The notes: generated by a model from the letters alone, not told the origin. A stretch of DNA of 64,000 bases from DATAOG01 sp963840925 (GCA_963840925.1 CAWJAY010000026.1:1-64000), one strand, 5' to 3'; positions 8,594 to 18,986 are shown, counted from the first letter of the stretch. Translations and numbers: made by a program.

Positions 8594-8645
8594 GCGGCCA
8601 CTAGCGGGATCGGTCTCGCGGACGCTTGCTGAGCCTGGCGGCCGG

Positions 8646-9527
8646 CTAACGAACGCACCGGGCGCGAAACCGGCTCCGGGGGTTGGCCAGCTCGTCCTGG
8701 GCCAGCACCAGCTGCAATTCGTCCGCGTCGATGGCGGCGGTACGCTCTACGACGGCGAAGATTGCAGCGCTGGCCAGCTCGAGCGCGGCCCTGGCCTGCT
8801 GCGTGCGCAGGTAGTGGCCGAGGAACAGCGCGCTGAAGAGATCGCCGGTGCCGTGCACGAGGCCCGGCAGGCGCGGCGTCGTCACCAGCCAGCTCGCATC
8901 CGCGCTGTCGGCCAGCAGGCCGATCGTGCCGGGCGCCTCGGGCAGCTCGAGCCCGGTCACGACCACCAGCCGCGGGCCGAGCGCCCGCACGGCGGCCGCC
9001 GCCGCGAGCGTGGCCTCGAGGCCGGCGACCGGGCGGCCGCTGAGGTGGGCCAGCTCGAACCGGTTGGGCGTGACCACATCAGCCGCCGGCAGCAGCCGGC
9101 TCCGGATCGCGTCCGCAATGCCGGCGCCGACGAACACGCCGGTGTGGTCGTCGCCGATCACCGGATCGCAGAGGTAGAGCGCGTCCGGGCGGGCAGCCCG
9201 CACCGCCTCGACCGCGGCGAGCACCAGATCGGCGACCTCAGGCGCCCCCAGATAGCCGCTCAGCACCGCCCGGCAGCGGGCGAGCGCGTCCTGCTGCTGG
9301 AGGCCAACCAGGATTTCGGCGATCTGCGCGGGCGCGACCTTGTGACCCCGCCAGCCCCTGCCCTGGCCCGGATGATGTGCAAGCAGCACCGTGTTCACCG
9401 GGAACACGTCGAAGCCCAGGCGCTGGAGCGGCAGGACCGCGGCGCTGTTGCCGACGTGACCGGAGGCGACCGCCGACTGAATCGAGAGGACCGCACCCGG
9501 CGGCCCGCTCGCCGGCGGCTCGCTCAT
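8646..9527 (-). CDS. pdxY: Pyridoxal kinase (PdxY-type)
   Basis: Ribokinase-family enzyme that phosphorylates pyridoxal in B6 salvage, 293 residues, normal length. Seen: SIQSAVASGHVGNSAAVLPL at the N-terminus (substrate region), LCDPVIGDDHTGVFV, VVTPNRFELAHLSG and the anion-hole/catalytic motif HGTGDLFSALFLGHYL near residue 220. The ATG at 9527 overlaps the transketolase stop (ATGA), so the two genes are coupled. The pairing makes sense as a cofactor/carbon metabolism unit only loosely; no shared pathway is obvious. Confidence 0.92.
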   Translation of the reverse strand: MSEPPASGPPGAVLSIQSAVASGHVGNSAAVLPLQRLGFDVFPVNTVLLAHHPGQGRGWRGHKVAPAQIAEILVGLQQQDALARCRAVLSGYLGAPEVADLVLAAVEAVRAARPDALYLCDPVIGDDHTGVFVGAGIADAIRSRLLPAADVVTPNRFELAHLSGRPVAGLEATLAAAAAVRALGPRLVVVTGLELPEAPGTIGLLADSADASWLVTTPRLPGLVHGTGDLFSALFLGHYLRTQQARAALELASAAIFAVVERTAAIDADELQLVLAQDELANPRSRFRARCVR

Positions 9528-11909
9528 CGGCGCCGCAGCCGGTCCCGGCAGGCGAGCGCCGCCCGGTCGATGATCGCTGCCGCGTCGAGCTGGTACTCGC
9601 GATAGAGGTCCGGAATGTCGCCCGACTGGCCGAACCGGTCGACGCCCAGCGGGTAAACCCGGCGGCCGCTGCTGCTGCCGAGCCAGCCGAGCGTCGCCGG
9701 ATGGCCGTCGAGCACGGTCACCAGCGCGGCGTCGGCGGCGAGCGGCGCCAGCAGCCGCTCGAGCGCCGAGCGGGCGCCATCGTCGCCCGCCGTGCGGCGA
9801 CCCTGCCCCGCGCGCCAGTCGGCGTGCAGGCGGCTGGCCGAGGTGACCGCCAGCACGCCCAGTCCGGGCAGATCGTCGGCCAGCGCATCGGCGGCGTCGA
9901 GCACTTCCGGCAGCACCGCGCCGGAGCCGACCAGCGCAAGCTCGCTGCCGGCCGCGGGCGGGCGCAGCCAATAGCCGCCGGCCAGGATGTCCGCGGCCAG
10001 CTCGCGCGCTGAGCTCGCGCTTGGGCTGCTCGAGCGGCCGGGTCGAGAGCCGGAGATAGACCGAGCCGCCGTCCTCGGCCTGGAGGTGCTCGAAGGCAAA
10101 GCGCATGATGGCCGCGAGCTCGTCGGCATAGGCGGGCTCGAACGCGAGCAGCCCGGGCTGGCCGATGCCGATCAGGCCGGTGCCGACCGACTGATGCGCA
10201 CCGCCTTCGGGGGCGAGCGTGATCCCGGACGGCGTCGCGACCAGCAGAAAGCGCGCATCCTGATAGCTCGCGTAGGTCAGCGCATCCAGGCCGCGGGCGA
10301 TGAACGGGTCGTAGAGCGTGCCGATCGGCAGCAGGCGCGAGCCGAACAGCGGCCCCGCGAGCCCGAGCGCCGCCAGCATCAGGAACAGATTGTTCTCGGC
10401 GATGCCGAGCTCGACGTGCTGGCCGCGCCGGCTCTCGGCCCAGAGCTGGCTCGAGGCGACCTGCTCGAGCTTGAACACGTCGGCGTGCTCGGCGCGGTTG
10501 AACACGCTCGCGGCGGCGACCCAGGGGCCGAGATTGGTCGAGACCGTGACGTCGGGCGAGGTGGTCACGATCCGGGCCGCGAGTTCGCCCTCGTCGCGGG
10601 CAAGCTCGCCCATGATCCGCCCGAACGCCTCCTGGGTCGAGGCGCGCGCCGCCCGCCGGCCGAGCGCGAGCGCGCGGGCACCGCGACCGGCGGGCTCGCG
10701 TGCGCCTCGGTCCGCGCCAGGGAGCGGCACCGCGGCGCAGAACGCCGCGAGCTCCTCGGCTCGATCTCGAGCCCGGCGAACCGGTCCCACTCCTGGCCGT
10801 CGGCAATCCGGTTGGCCGCCTTGAACGCGGCCATCTGGTCCACCGTCATCAGGCCGGCGTGGTTGTCCTTGTGGCCGGCGAACGGCAGCCCGAAACCCTT
10901 GATCGTGTAGACGATGAAGCAATGCGGCCGGTCGTCCTCAACGCTCTGGAACGCCTCGCGCACGGTCTCGAGATCGTGGCCGCCGAGGTTGGTCATCAGG
11001 CGCCCGAGCGCTCCGTCGTCGTGCTCCTCGAGCAGCGCCCGGATGCCGGCCCGGTGGCTGAGGTCGTGCTCGAGATGCTGACGCCAGGCGCTGCCGCCCT
11101 TGAACGTGATCGCGGAGTAGAGATCGTTCGGGCAGTCGTCGATCCATTGGCGCAGCGCCTTGCCGTCGGGCCTGGCGAACGCCGCCTGCAGGAGCTTGCC
11201 GTACTTGAGCGTCACGACCCGCCAGCCGACCGCGCTGAAGAAGTCCTCGATCTTGCTGAACAGGCGCTCCGGCACGACCCGGTCCAGGCTCTGGCGGTTG
11301 TAGTCGATGACCCACCAGACGTTGCGGACGTCATGCTTCCAGCCCTCGAGCAGGGCCTCGAAGACGTTGCCCTCGTCGAGTTCGGCATCGCCGACGATCG
11401 CGATCATCCGGCCCTTGCCCTGGTCGTCGGGCACCAGCCGGCGCTCGTGCAGGATGTCCTGGGTCAGCGATGCGAACAGCGTCATCGCGGCGCCGAGCCC
11501 GACCGAGCCGGTCGAGAAATCGACGCCGTCGACATCCTTGGTCCGCGACGGATAAGCCTGGGCGCCGCCGAACGCGCGGAACCGCTCGAGCTTGTCCCGG
11601 GTCTGGCGCCCGAGCAGATATTGGATCGCGTGGAACATCGGGCTCGCGTGCGGCTTGACCGCGACCCGGTCGCCCGGCCGCAGCACGTCGAAATAGAGCG
11701 CCGTCATCAGGCTCGCGACCGAGGCGCAGGAGGCCTGATGGCCGCCGACCTTGAGCCCGTCCCGGTTCGCGCGCAGATGGTTCGCGTTGTGGATCATCCA
11801 GCAGGCGAGCCAGAGCACCTTCTGCTCGAGCGCTGCCAGGTACTCGTGGGTCCGGTTGCCGCCCGCAAGCGCGGGCTCGGCGTCGCTCCGGCCGGCCAGC
11901 TCCAGCATC
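9524..11909 (-). CDS. AceE-like homodimeric transketolase-family enzyme, frameshifted
   Basis: About 790 residues once corrected. The thiamine-diphosphate domain holds HNANHLRANRDGLKVGGHQ, FSTGSVGLGAAM and the TPP motif GDAELDEGN...DYNRQ. The pyrimidine domain has VELGIAENNLFLML, and the C-terminal domain LDGHPATLGWLG. The pattern is nearer the E1 of the homodimeric pyruvate dehydrogenase than to a sugar transketolase, but it lacks AceE neighbours, so the substrate is open. Shifts occur near 10745 (after GLEIEP) and 10015 (before ELAADILAGGYW). I prefer the ATG at 11909 (MLELAGRSD) behind AGGAAAGAG over the upstream ATG at 11935. Confidence 0.8.
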
Positions 11910-12076
11910 GTCGGGACTCTTTCCTGGCTGTCCATCGGTCGCACGGCTCGCGCGCCATTCAACGATCCGCGCCCCGCGCCGTCAATCATCGCCTCACCGG
12001 GAAGTGGATCAGCCGGCCACCGCCGCCCGGCTGCGCGGCCTTACGATCCGAGGTAGCGGGTGACCCTGCCCGATGG

Positions 12077-12550
12077 CTACGCGGGCGGCACCCGGATCTG
12101 CAGTGCCCGCCCCATGCGCTCGATCAGGTCCATCACGAAGCCGCGTCGGGAGCCGGCCTCGGCCGCGCGGGTGCGCGCCTCGACCACGAGGTGATTGACC
12201 GCGTTCAGCCGGCCGGCGAGCACGGTTGCGATGTAGAGCGCCGCCAGCGGCTCCGAGCGGAGAAACCCCTCGGCGTCCTCGACGACATAGAAGCTCGACA
12301 ACTCGACCGCGAGCACATCCGCGGTATGGGCCTGATCGAGCAGCAACGCGACGTCGCCGAACACCGCCCCCGGCTCGGTCACCCGGGTCAGGAAGACTTC
12401 TTCCATCACGATGTCGAGCACGCCCTGCTTCAGGAACAGCAGCCGGCCGGTAGCGCTGCCCTGGGCGAGCACGACATCGCCCCGCTCGAACATCAAAATC
12501 GGGGAGCCTGCGAGCTTCTCCAGGATCTCGGCCGGCGCCATGGTCTGCAT
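12077..12550 (-). CDS. Cyclic-nucleotide-binding domain protein
   Basis: 157 residues comprising one CRP/cNMP-type beta-roll: MFERGDVVLAQGS, LLFLKQGVLDIVM, EPGAVFGDVALLLDQAHTADVLA (the phosphate-binding cassette region with GDVALL). No DNA-binding helix-turn-helix follows; residues after 110 are helical (LYIATVLAGRLNAVNHLV). It is therefore a stand-alone sensor or adaptor rather than a CRP-type regulator. It precedes the transketolase-pdxY pair by about 170 bases on the same strand. Confidence 0.8.
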   Translation of the reverse strand: MQTMAPAEILEKLAGSPILMFERGDVVLAQGSATGRLLFLKQGVLDIVMEEVFLTRVTEPGAVFGDVALLLDQAHTADVLAVELSSFYVVEDAEGFLRSEPLAALYIATVLAGRLNAVNHLVVEARTRAAEAGSRRGFVMDLIERMGRALQIRVPPA

Positions 12551-12694
12551 GGCCAGGACCTCCTCTGGCGCGGCGACGGCGTTCTCGCCCCTTGGGGAGA
12601 GGAGCCGTCGGTCGAAGCCGCGTCCAGAGTGTCGCGTTTCGGCGTGCCAGGCAACCTTTTGTCGCGGCTCGCGCCCGACTTCCGGGCGCCCCGG

Positions 12695-12769
12695 TCAGTT
12701 GAACAGCAGCCAGACCACGATTAGAACCGGAATCGGCACGCCAAGCAGCCAGAGCAGAGCATATCGCAT
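12695..12769 (-). CDS. 24-residue hydrophobic small protein
   Basis: Starts MRYALLWLLGVPIP and ends VVWLLFN, a single transmembrane helix with a central PIP kink. The ATG at 12769 has a textbook GGAGG six bases upstream, on the minus strand. Similar tiny open frames (MRYALLWLLG-type) recur in proteobacteria in my recollection, with unknown function. It is too short for routine gene calling and may be missed in annotations. Confidence 0.6.
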   Translation of the reverse strand: MRYALLWLLGVPIPVLIVVWLLFN

Positions 12770-12965
12770 CGCAATCCTCCGCAACCCAGCCGGGAGCCGG
12801 GCTTCGTTACGTTACGGCCCGCCGCCGCCTCCGAGCTTTCGCGCGTGCGGTATGGCGCCGCCGGAAAACAACCAAAAACGCCAGGATTGGTTCCCAACGG
12901 AGGTCTCGAGCGGCCAGCCATCGCCGGCCGCGCGCCGCCCGGAAGCGCCCTCGTCGGCCGGGCGG

Positions 12966-13259
12966 TCAGCCGGTGCCCTTGAGCTCGATCTCGACGAAGG
13001 CGAACTCGAACGGGTTGGCGTTGATCACGTCGTGCTCGACGCCGGCGGTGCGGAAATACGGCACCCCCAGCTTCAGCTCCGCCCGGCTGCGCGCGCCGCC
13101 CGGTCCCACCAGCTCGAGCACGCCATCGGCGATCGGCACCACCACGTAATCCAGCGCATGACGGTGCCAGCCGGTCGCAGCCCCTGGGGCAAAGCACCAC
13201 CCGGTCACCCGCACCCGCTCGTTGTCGATCAACACGGTCGGCACCGCTTTTGCGGCCAT
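12966..13259 (-). CDS. Cupin-domain protein
   Basis: 97 residues forming one conserved beta-barrel. The first cupin motif is visible as GAATGWHRHALDYVVVPI, with the two metal His residues H33 and H35, followed by the second motif FRTAGVEHDVINAN, with a further His. The start at 13259 follows GGGAGG. Such short cupins bind metals and are often dioxygenase-like or sensors; substrate unknown. A dispersed repeat begins about 30 bases upstream. Confidence 0.8.
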   Translation of the reverse strand: MAAKAVPTVLIDNERVRVTGWCFAPGAATGWHRHALDYVVVPIADGVLELVGPGGARSRAELKLGVPYFRTAGVEHDVINANPFEFAFVEIELKGTG

Positions 13260-13290
13260 CGTTCCGAGCCTCCCTTGTCCTGTCCGCCAC

Positions 13291-13373
13291 TCCGGCTTTG
13301 CGCCGGTCACGGATTCCCACGGTCGCATCGACCCGCCGACAGCACCGTTAACGCGTCATCGTTGAAGTCATCA
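13291..13373. repeat. Dispersed repeat, module 1 (copy A)
   Basis: About 80 bases closely resembling 21811-21890. Shared landmarks are TCCGGCTTT, ATTCCCACG, GGTCGCAT, GACCCGCCGACA and CGTTAA, with small indels. Non-coding here, upstream of the cupin gene. Confidence 0.65.
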
Positions 13374-13596
13374 CCTGCTCCGCCGGCCGTATGCCAGCAT
13401 ACTCGCCCTTCTCGGGGCGATCGCCGCAGCGGGGGTACCAGATCGGCCTCTCAATCCGGGTTTTTGCGGCGTTCGGAACCGGGCGCCCTCGTCGCCGATT
13501 TCGCTTGCGATAGGTCGTGGCCTTGGTGTTCAATCTCCGTGCCATGCGGTCGCCCCCTCCCCCTGCCCTGTCCGTCGGAGCGTCATCGCGCTGGGT

Positions 13597-13775
13597 CTAC
13601 TCGGCGCGATTTGCGGCCGGCCCCCTGACCAGGCAGGCGGCGGCCTTGTCGTAGTTGGCGCCGTAGACGTCGACGAAGTGGTCGCAGGCGGCCTCGGGCC
13701 GCGTCCGAGTCTGGGCCAACCAGATCCCGTGCAGGTGCTGCTTGGCCTTGGCCTGCACGCGCTTGGGCGTTCAGG
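13597..13775 (-). pseudogene. IS256-family transposase remnant (C-terminal piece)
   Basis: One minus-strand frame reads VQAKAKQHLHGIWLAQTRT then DVYGANYDKAAACLV, a pattern of the mutator-type (IS256) transposases just downstream of the TVLNALPK segment. The latter is visible as TVLNA in a shifted frame at about 13780. The frame closes with TAG at 13597. No complete element or ends are visible, so this is a fossil. Confidence 0.6.
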
Positions 13776-14420
13776 ACGGTGCCGGCGATTGCCAGCGGGC
13801 GCCGGATCGGGCATCAAGGTCGGCGCCGGATGACGACGATGGACCTCAACAACGACGCAATGGCCAGAAGTCTCGGGCCGCAATCCAGCGGCGCGCCCGG
13901 TCAGCGGCCGGATCGCGCTGTTCCTCCCGAGCCTCGTCGCCGGCGGCGAGGCCTGCATGGTGCGCACCAGAGTTCCGCTAGCCTTCACCGTGGAAGAGAC
14001 CTGCGGCCCATAGCTCGTGGATCGCCACGACCAGCGCCGCGTTCGACGGTGGCCAACTGGGCCGGGCCGCAGACCGGGGCGCGTCGTGTCGCACCGCCGA
14101 TGATGACACATGGTTGCTCGGGATGTGTGCCACACCCGGGTCACCGAACTCCCATGGGATCGAGTGTGCGCAACTTATCGGCCGAATCAAATGAGGCGAC
14201 CCACGCTCTTGCCGTTGGCGCTAGCCGCTTCAAGCGATCGACCGACCAATCCGGAGCTCCGCCGCTGGTATGGGTGCTCACCGTCTCGAGCCAACACGGA
14301 CTACTTCGGCGCCGAAGGTGGCGGCTCTCTGGACGCAGAGTCGAACTATCCGCGCTCAGCGGAAGCCTACTGGCTCAGACAGGACCGCACAGGCTAAGAA
14401 AGACGGGTATCTAGGCTCAG
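13776..14420. other. Non-coding stretch of about 640 bp with no supported gene
   Basis: No open frame here shows a ribosome site, a family signature or sensible composition. It may include further IS256 debris next to the fossil at 13597-13775, but I cannot show that. The downstream half leads into the methyltransferase gene. Confidence 0.5.
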
Positions 14421-15242
14421 ATGGCTCCGATCGTCCGCCTGCCCACTCTGCTGCTTCGGATCAAGACCGGCCGGATGACCCGCGGCAAGAGCAAGGGCCA
14501 GCTTTATGATCTGCTCTACGGCAGGAGGTGGGGAGAAACGAGCACCAACAATTATGGCTTCGCGCCGGCCTTCGGCTCCAATCCGGAGCGATTTCAGCTG
14601 CAGATGTATGCCGAGCTGTACGATCTGCTGCGGGCGAGCGGATCGCCGGCCGCCGGCCGCCTCCTCGAAATCAGCTGCGGCCGTGCCGGGGGGCTGAACC
14701 ACCTGGTTGACCTGTGCAAATACCAGGTCGACGCAGTCGGCCTGGACTCTTCGATGAACGCCATCGCTTTTTGCAAAACTCGATATGCCGGCCTCGGCAA
14801 TCGTTCCTTCGTCCGCGGCGATGCCTTGCATTTGCCATTCAATGAGGGGGCTTTCGACATCGTTGTTAATGTAGAAGCGTCGAGCGCCTATGGTGACGAG
14901 CGAGCTTTCTTCCGGGAGGTTCACCGTATCCTGAGGCCCAACGGACGCTTTCTCTATGCCGATTCCCGCAACCGACGAAGATCGTCGGGCCTCGAGCAAC
15001 TGCTGCACGAGACGGGCTTTGCTGGTCGTTTCGTTGATGTTACGGAAAACGTCGTCTCCGCGTGCGAGCTGGACAGTGCGCGGCGGCGGAGCCTCATCAG
15101 AACCGCTGTGCCCTGGTACTGGCGCATCCTGCTGAGCCGAAGGCTTGAGCAGTATGCCGCGGTTCCGGGAAGCAAGAGGTTCGAGCGCTTCCGAAATGGA
15201 AAGAAGATCTACTTCATGACCTGCATGACCAGGTCCCTTTGA
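14421..15242 (+). CDS. SAM-dependent methyltransferase (class I)
   Basis: 273 residues. The Rossmann SAM motif I reads LLEISCGRAGGLNHL (about residue 80), with motif II VDAVGLDSS, then GDALHLPF and FDIVVNVEAS and LRPNGRFLYAD. The glycine-rich motif resembles mycobacterial phthiotriolone-type and fatty-acid O-methyltransferases (EVSCGHGGG) rather than UbiE. The N-terminus has YDLLYGRRWGETSTNNYG. Isolated between an IS256 fossil and an IS1182 copy, so probably accessory. Substrate unknown. No strong ribosome site at 14421; ATG at 14475 is an alternative start. Confidence 0.75.
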   Translation: MAPIVRLPTLLLRIKTGRMTRGKSKGQLYDLLYGRRWGETSTNNYGFAPAFGSNPERFQLQMYAELYDLLRASGSPAAGRLLEISCGRAGGLNHLVDLCKYQVDAVGLDSSMNAIAFCKTRYAGLGNRSFVRGDALHLPFNEGAFDIVVNVEASSAYGDERAFFREVHRILRPNGRFLYADSRNRRRSSGLEQLLHETGFAGRFVDVTENVVSACELDSARRRSLIRTAVPWYWRILLSRRLEQYAAVPGSKRFERFRNGKKIYFMTCMTRSL

Positions 15243-15977
15243 AGTGGTCGCAAAATGCCCGTGCGCCCCGGCGTGCCCTCATTTTGGTCCTCAGGCGCGT
15301 GCCGCGCGCACTACGATCGGTCGAGGCGGGGTTCTGAAGTGTTCCTTATAGACTTCCGATAGCTCAGATCTGCACGTTCGGCTGTGACTTCAGCCCTCTG
15401 TGATAACGAGCCTTAGATCGCTCGATGTCGGTACAGAGGGGGTACGGACATTTCAACACGTGGCAACAAATACGGCAAATCAGGCTGTGGCGGCGCGTTT
15501 CTCTTAGCAGCAACGGGTGAGTAACTGTAGCTCAGAGAGGATCGAGCAGGGTAGTTCCGGTCGCCCGGAAGGTATGGCAGCCGATCTGGGTCTCGATCCC
15601 TGCCGGCTTGGCCCGCCGGTAGATCAACCCTTCCGGCGATCCAAACGACGCTCCGTGGTTAACGGCCGACGTCCGCCGGCCGCGACCTCCTCCTCGATCA
15701 CCGGCACCTCGTCAACCGACCTGCGCTGCCGGCTCCGCCCCTCCAGACGCACCCTTGGCTGACGTTCGTTGCGTTCCGACGCCTTCCTCTGAGGTAGTCG
15801 TTCGTCGTCCGACCGAGCAGGAAAGCCGCCTTGCCAGCCCGACGCAGGCTCGTCGCCTTGGCTTACGCCAGCCGGGGCACGGGACGGGACGGTCATGGCG
15901 CTGCGTCAGTTTGACCCCAACTGTCGGTCGGCGCGCACTGGCAGCTTCTTGGCAGCCAAGGCCGCTACCGACCCTGG
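15243..15977. other. Long non-coding stretch (about 735 bp) with one dispersed-repeat module
   Basis: No gene is supported. It holds module 2 of the dispersed repeat (15655-15719) and a perfect hairpin TTCCGG-TCGC-CCGGAA at about 15555. A GTAGCTCAG-like string at about 15526 recalls a tRNA D-arm but no cloverleaf can be completed. The right end abuts the IS1182 terminus. Confidence 0.5.
15655..15719. repeat. Dispersed repeat, module 2 (copy C)
   Basis: About 65 bases that align with 21895-21958: TGGTTAACGGCCG, then CGACCTCCTC, then CGGCACCTCGTCAA versus CGGCGCCTCGTCAA. Non-coding here. Confidence 0.65.
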
Positions 15978-17625
15978 CTGTGTAAAAACGCGGTGGATGG
16001 TAGGATCCCTCGACGGTAGCGGGGGAATCGGATGGGGCGTTTTGTTGAAGGTTCAGATCGCAGTCAGACGACGCTGTTTCCCGAATGCCTGGATGACTGG
16101 ATCGACGAGGACAACCCCGTCCGCGTGATCGACGCCTTCGTGGAGTCGATCGACTTGGGGGAACTCGGGTTCGACGGTGTCGTGCCCGAGGCGACCGGTC
16201 GGCCGGCCTATCATCCCTCGGTCCTGCTCAAGCTCTACGTCTACGGCTACCTGAACCGGGTGCAGTCGAGTCGACGGCTGGAGCGGGAGGCCGGACGCAA
16301 TGTCGAGGTGATGTGGCTGACGCGGCGGCTCGTCCCCGATCACAAGACCATCGCGGACTTCCGCAAAGACAATGGCGACGCCATTCGCAAGGTCTGCGCA
16401 CGCTTCATCGGGCTCTGCCGCGAGATGGGCCTCTTGTCCTGCGCCAGCGTTGCGATCGACGGCAGCAAGTTCAAGGCGGTGAACAACCGCGACCGGAACT
16501 TCACGCGCGCCAAGATGGCGCGGCGGCGTGCCCAGATCGAGGCGAGCGTCGCGCGCTATCTTGAGCAGCTCGACACCGCCGACCGGCAGGAGCCGTCCGA
16601 GGCGCTGGCGACCAAGATCACCCGGCTGAGGGAGAAGATCGCGAAGCTCGGGGACGAGATGCGACGGCTCGCAGACCTCGAGGCGCGGATGCTCGAGAGC
16701 CCCGATCAGCAGGTCTCGCTCACCGATCCCGATGCGCGCTCGATGGCGACGAGCGGGCGCGGCTCCGGCGTGGTCGGCTACAACGTGCAGGTCGCGGTTG
16801 AGACCGCGCACCATCTGATCGTCGCGCACGAGGTGACCAATGTCGGTTCGGATCGCTCGCAGCTCGCCGCCATGGCGAAGGAAGCGAAGGCTGTTCTCCG
16901 CGCGGAGCGGCTCGATGCCGTCGCCGATCGCGGCTACTTCAACAGCGAGGAGATCCTCGCCTGCGACCAGGCGGGGATCACGGTGACGCTGCCCAAGCCG
17001 ATGACGTCCGGCGCGAAGGCCGAAGGACGCTTCGGCAAACAGGACTTCGTCTACCAACCGGCGGAAGACGTCTATCGCTGCCCGGCCGGCGCGACCTTGA
17101 AGTACCACTACACCAACGTGGAAAACGGCCTGACGCTACGTCGTTATTGGACCACCGCCTGCCCGAGCTGCCCGATCAAGCGCCAGTGCACGCCAGCCAA
17201 AGAGCGCCGGATCACGCGCTGGGAGCACGAGCCGATTCTCGAAGCCGTGCAGCGCCGGCTCGACCAGAACCCGCAGGCCATGCGCGAGCGGCGCGAGACG
17301 GTCGAGCACCCCTTCGGGACGATCAAGGCGCGCATGGGAGCGGCGCACTTCTTGATGAAGACTCTGCCGCGGGTCTCGGGCGAGATGGCGCTGCACGTCC
17401 TCGCCTACAATCTCACGCGCGTCATCAACATGGTGGGAAGCAGGCTGCTGATCGCAGCGATCCGGGCCTGAGGTCGGGCCGCCGTCACGTCCATCCTCGG
17501 CGTCAGACAGGCCAAGACGGCGAACCACGCTCGTCTCTGTTCCTCCGGTCCAACAACCGTAATTCTCCGGTCGTCGCTGCACGACAGCCGGACGCGCCCC
17601 TCCTCGGATGGGCGTTTTTGCACGA
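15978..17625. mobile_element. IS1182-family insertion sequence, apparently intact
   Basis: One full transposase gene lies between short inverted ends: GTGTAAAAACGC at about 15980 and its near complement GCGTTTTTGCAC at 17612-17623. The matched core AAAAACGC is exact. The limits are approximate because the ends are short. It separates a non-coding region from the lipoprotein operon and lies just past the 3' end of the last lipoprotein gene. Confidence 0.75.
16032..17471 (+). CDS. IS1182-family transposase
   Basis: 479 residues, full length with no lesion. The N-terminal DUF772 region is seen as GRPAYHPSVLLKLYVYGYLNR, RRLEREAGRNVEVMWL and PDHKTIADFRKDN. The catalytic core has VAIDGSKFKAVN (first Asp), VAVETAHHLIVAHEVTN, DAVADRGYFNSEE (second Asp) and ETVEHPFGTIKARMG (Glu). 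A cysteine cluster CPSCPIKRQC sits before the Glu. It is a DDE enzyme that should still be functional. Confidence 0.95.
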   Translation: MGRFVEGSDRSQTTLFPECLDDWIDEDNPVRVIDAFVESIDLGELGFDGVVPEATGRPAYHPSVLLKLYVYGYLNRVQSSRRLEREAGRNVEVMWLTRRLVPDHKTIADFRKDNGDAIRKVCARFIGLCREMGLLSCASVAIDGSKFKAVNNRDRNFTRAKMARRRAQIEASVARYLEQLDTADRQEPSEALATKITRLREKIAKLGDEMRRLADLEARMLESPDQQVSLTDPDARSMATSGRGSGVVGYNVQVAVETAHHLIVAHEVTNVGSDRSQLAAMAKEAKAVLRAERLDAVADRGYFNSEEILACDQAGITVTLPKPMTSGAKAEGRFGKQDFVYQPAEDVYRCPAGATLKYHYTNVENGLTLRRYWTTACPSCPIKRQCTPAKERRITRWEHEPILEAVQRRLDQNPQAMRERRETVEHPFGTIKARMGAAHFLMKTLPRVSGEMALHVLAYNLTRVINMVGSRLLIAAIRA

Positions 17626-17731
17626 CCAAGACCCTTGGCGACATGGGCGTTGTCCAGCCGCCTTCGCGACCTGCTGTGCCTCCAGCGAGCATGAGCGACC
17701 GCTTCGCCCACGCCCTTTTCTGCTGGAGAGG

Positions 17732-18986
17732 CTATCGCATCTCGGAGGTGGCGACCTGCCGCCGATAGTGATCGACGAGGCGTTCCCAATCGAAGAAGTC
17801 GACCTCGGCAAGCGACACCGCCTTGCCTCCGAAGACCAGGACGCTGCGCAAGCCGTCGGTGTGATAGGAGAGCCGTCGGGCGTCTGCCCGGGTTCCGCGG
17901 CGCTTACACTGCCCGCCCCTTTGACGAAGCCGATTTTGGCCAGCGCCTGCGAATAGAGCAGATCCTGCACGACATCGTTGCGCGCCTCGTCCACGTCAGG
18001 CTCGATGCGCCGCGTCCCCTCCCCGGACGCAGCAAAGCGCCCGCCCAGGCCGGTGCTCACCTGCCCGACCCAGATCGGCTTGCCCTGGTAGCGAAGAGGC
18101 GTCAGCCAGAGCCGCAGCGTGTGCGGCTGCGGGGCCACCCAGCGGCTGATCTTATGCCCTGAAAGATCCTGCATCCGCCCGAAGGCATGCCATGGGCTGG
18201 CAGGAGCATAGCGATAGTTTCGCCGTACGAAGGCCGGACCCCATTCGTCGAGCTCGCCGATCAGCACCAGATTGAGCGGCAGGCTTCGGGCTCCGGTCTG
18301 GTCGGCCGCGCAACAGGGCAGCTCTTCCAGGGCGCTGCGCAGCGCCGGCTCGTCGTCGATCTCCACGACATCGGACTCAGTATAGAGCCCGCTCAGCGCA
18401 GCCATTCGCTGCTGCGCCGCCTCGGTTCCCGGCACTGGCACCACGAGGCCGATGCTGTCGCTCCATTCGCGCCCGATCAGGTCGACCTCGACCATCATGC
18501 TGGGGTCGGCCCGGTTCGCGTAGACGAAGCCCGAGACCGTCTCCCCGGGAGAGATCGGGCTGCGACTGTCGAAGCTCAGGGCTTCGAGGTGCTCGCCCAG
18601 CGCCGCATTGCCCTCGTCATTGAAAGGGCCCTTGTACAGGAAGGCCACTTCCAGAGGCGCAAAATATTCCGGGTCCAGCCCGGTCGGCAGGAAGTAGACC
18701 GATCGCTCGCTACCATTCTCGATCTCCAGCCAGAGCGGTTGGATGCCGCGCTGGTCGAGGTCGACGCCGAAGATGGATCGGGCTTCGTCCCGCTGGGGAC
18801 CGCCGCCGAGACCCGAATGCCATCGTCGGTCTTGGTCACCGCTCGCGCGCGCAGAGGCTCGTCGTCGACCGGCGCTGGCCTCTCGAAGGGAGAGGCGCAA
18901 GCCCCGGTCAGCAGGAGCAGAGCGAGGCTGACGGCAGCCATGGCAGCCCTCGACAGCTGGGGGCCAATGCCATCAGCGCCGGTCAT
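17732..18986 (-). CDS. LssY C-terminal-domain lipoprotein B, frameshifted
   Basis: A signal peptide with lipobox-like LLTGAC (Cys at about residue 29) predicts a lipoprotein. The N-terminal domain (IQPLWLEIENGSE, YFLPTGLDPEYFAP) matches the upstream paralogue. The C-terminal part resembles LssY_C: LPLNLVLIGELDEW, FGRMQDLSGHK, LRLWLTPLRYQGKPIWVGQVS and LLYSQALAKIGFVKG. One shift near 18790 moves out of the start frame, and a second near 17900 displaces the end, which in the other frame reads YHTDGLRSVLVF and stops at 17732. Its ATG overlaps the stop of lipoprotein A. Function of the family is not known to me. Confidence 0.75.

Noticed and set aside
10700..12724. 674-codon plus-strand frame
   Set aside because: Antisense to the transketolase and the cyclic-nucleotide protein, both of which have clear motifs.
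13348..13545. 65-residue basic frame with a GGAGG-like start context
   Set aside because: No family, overlaps the dispersed repeat and lies beside an IS256 fossil. The ribosome site alone is not enough.
15520..15605. tRNA-like string (GTAGCTCAG, later TCTCGATCC)
   Set aside because: No acceptor stem or 7-base anticodon loop can be formed; the middle is a 6-4-6 hairpin instead.
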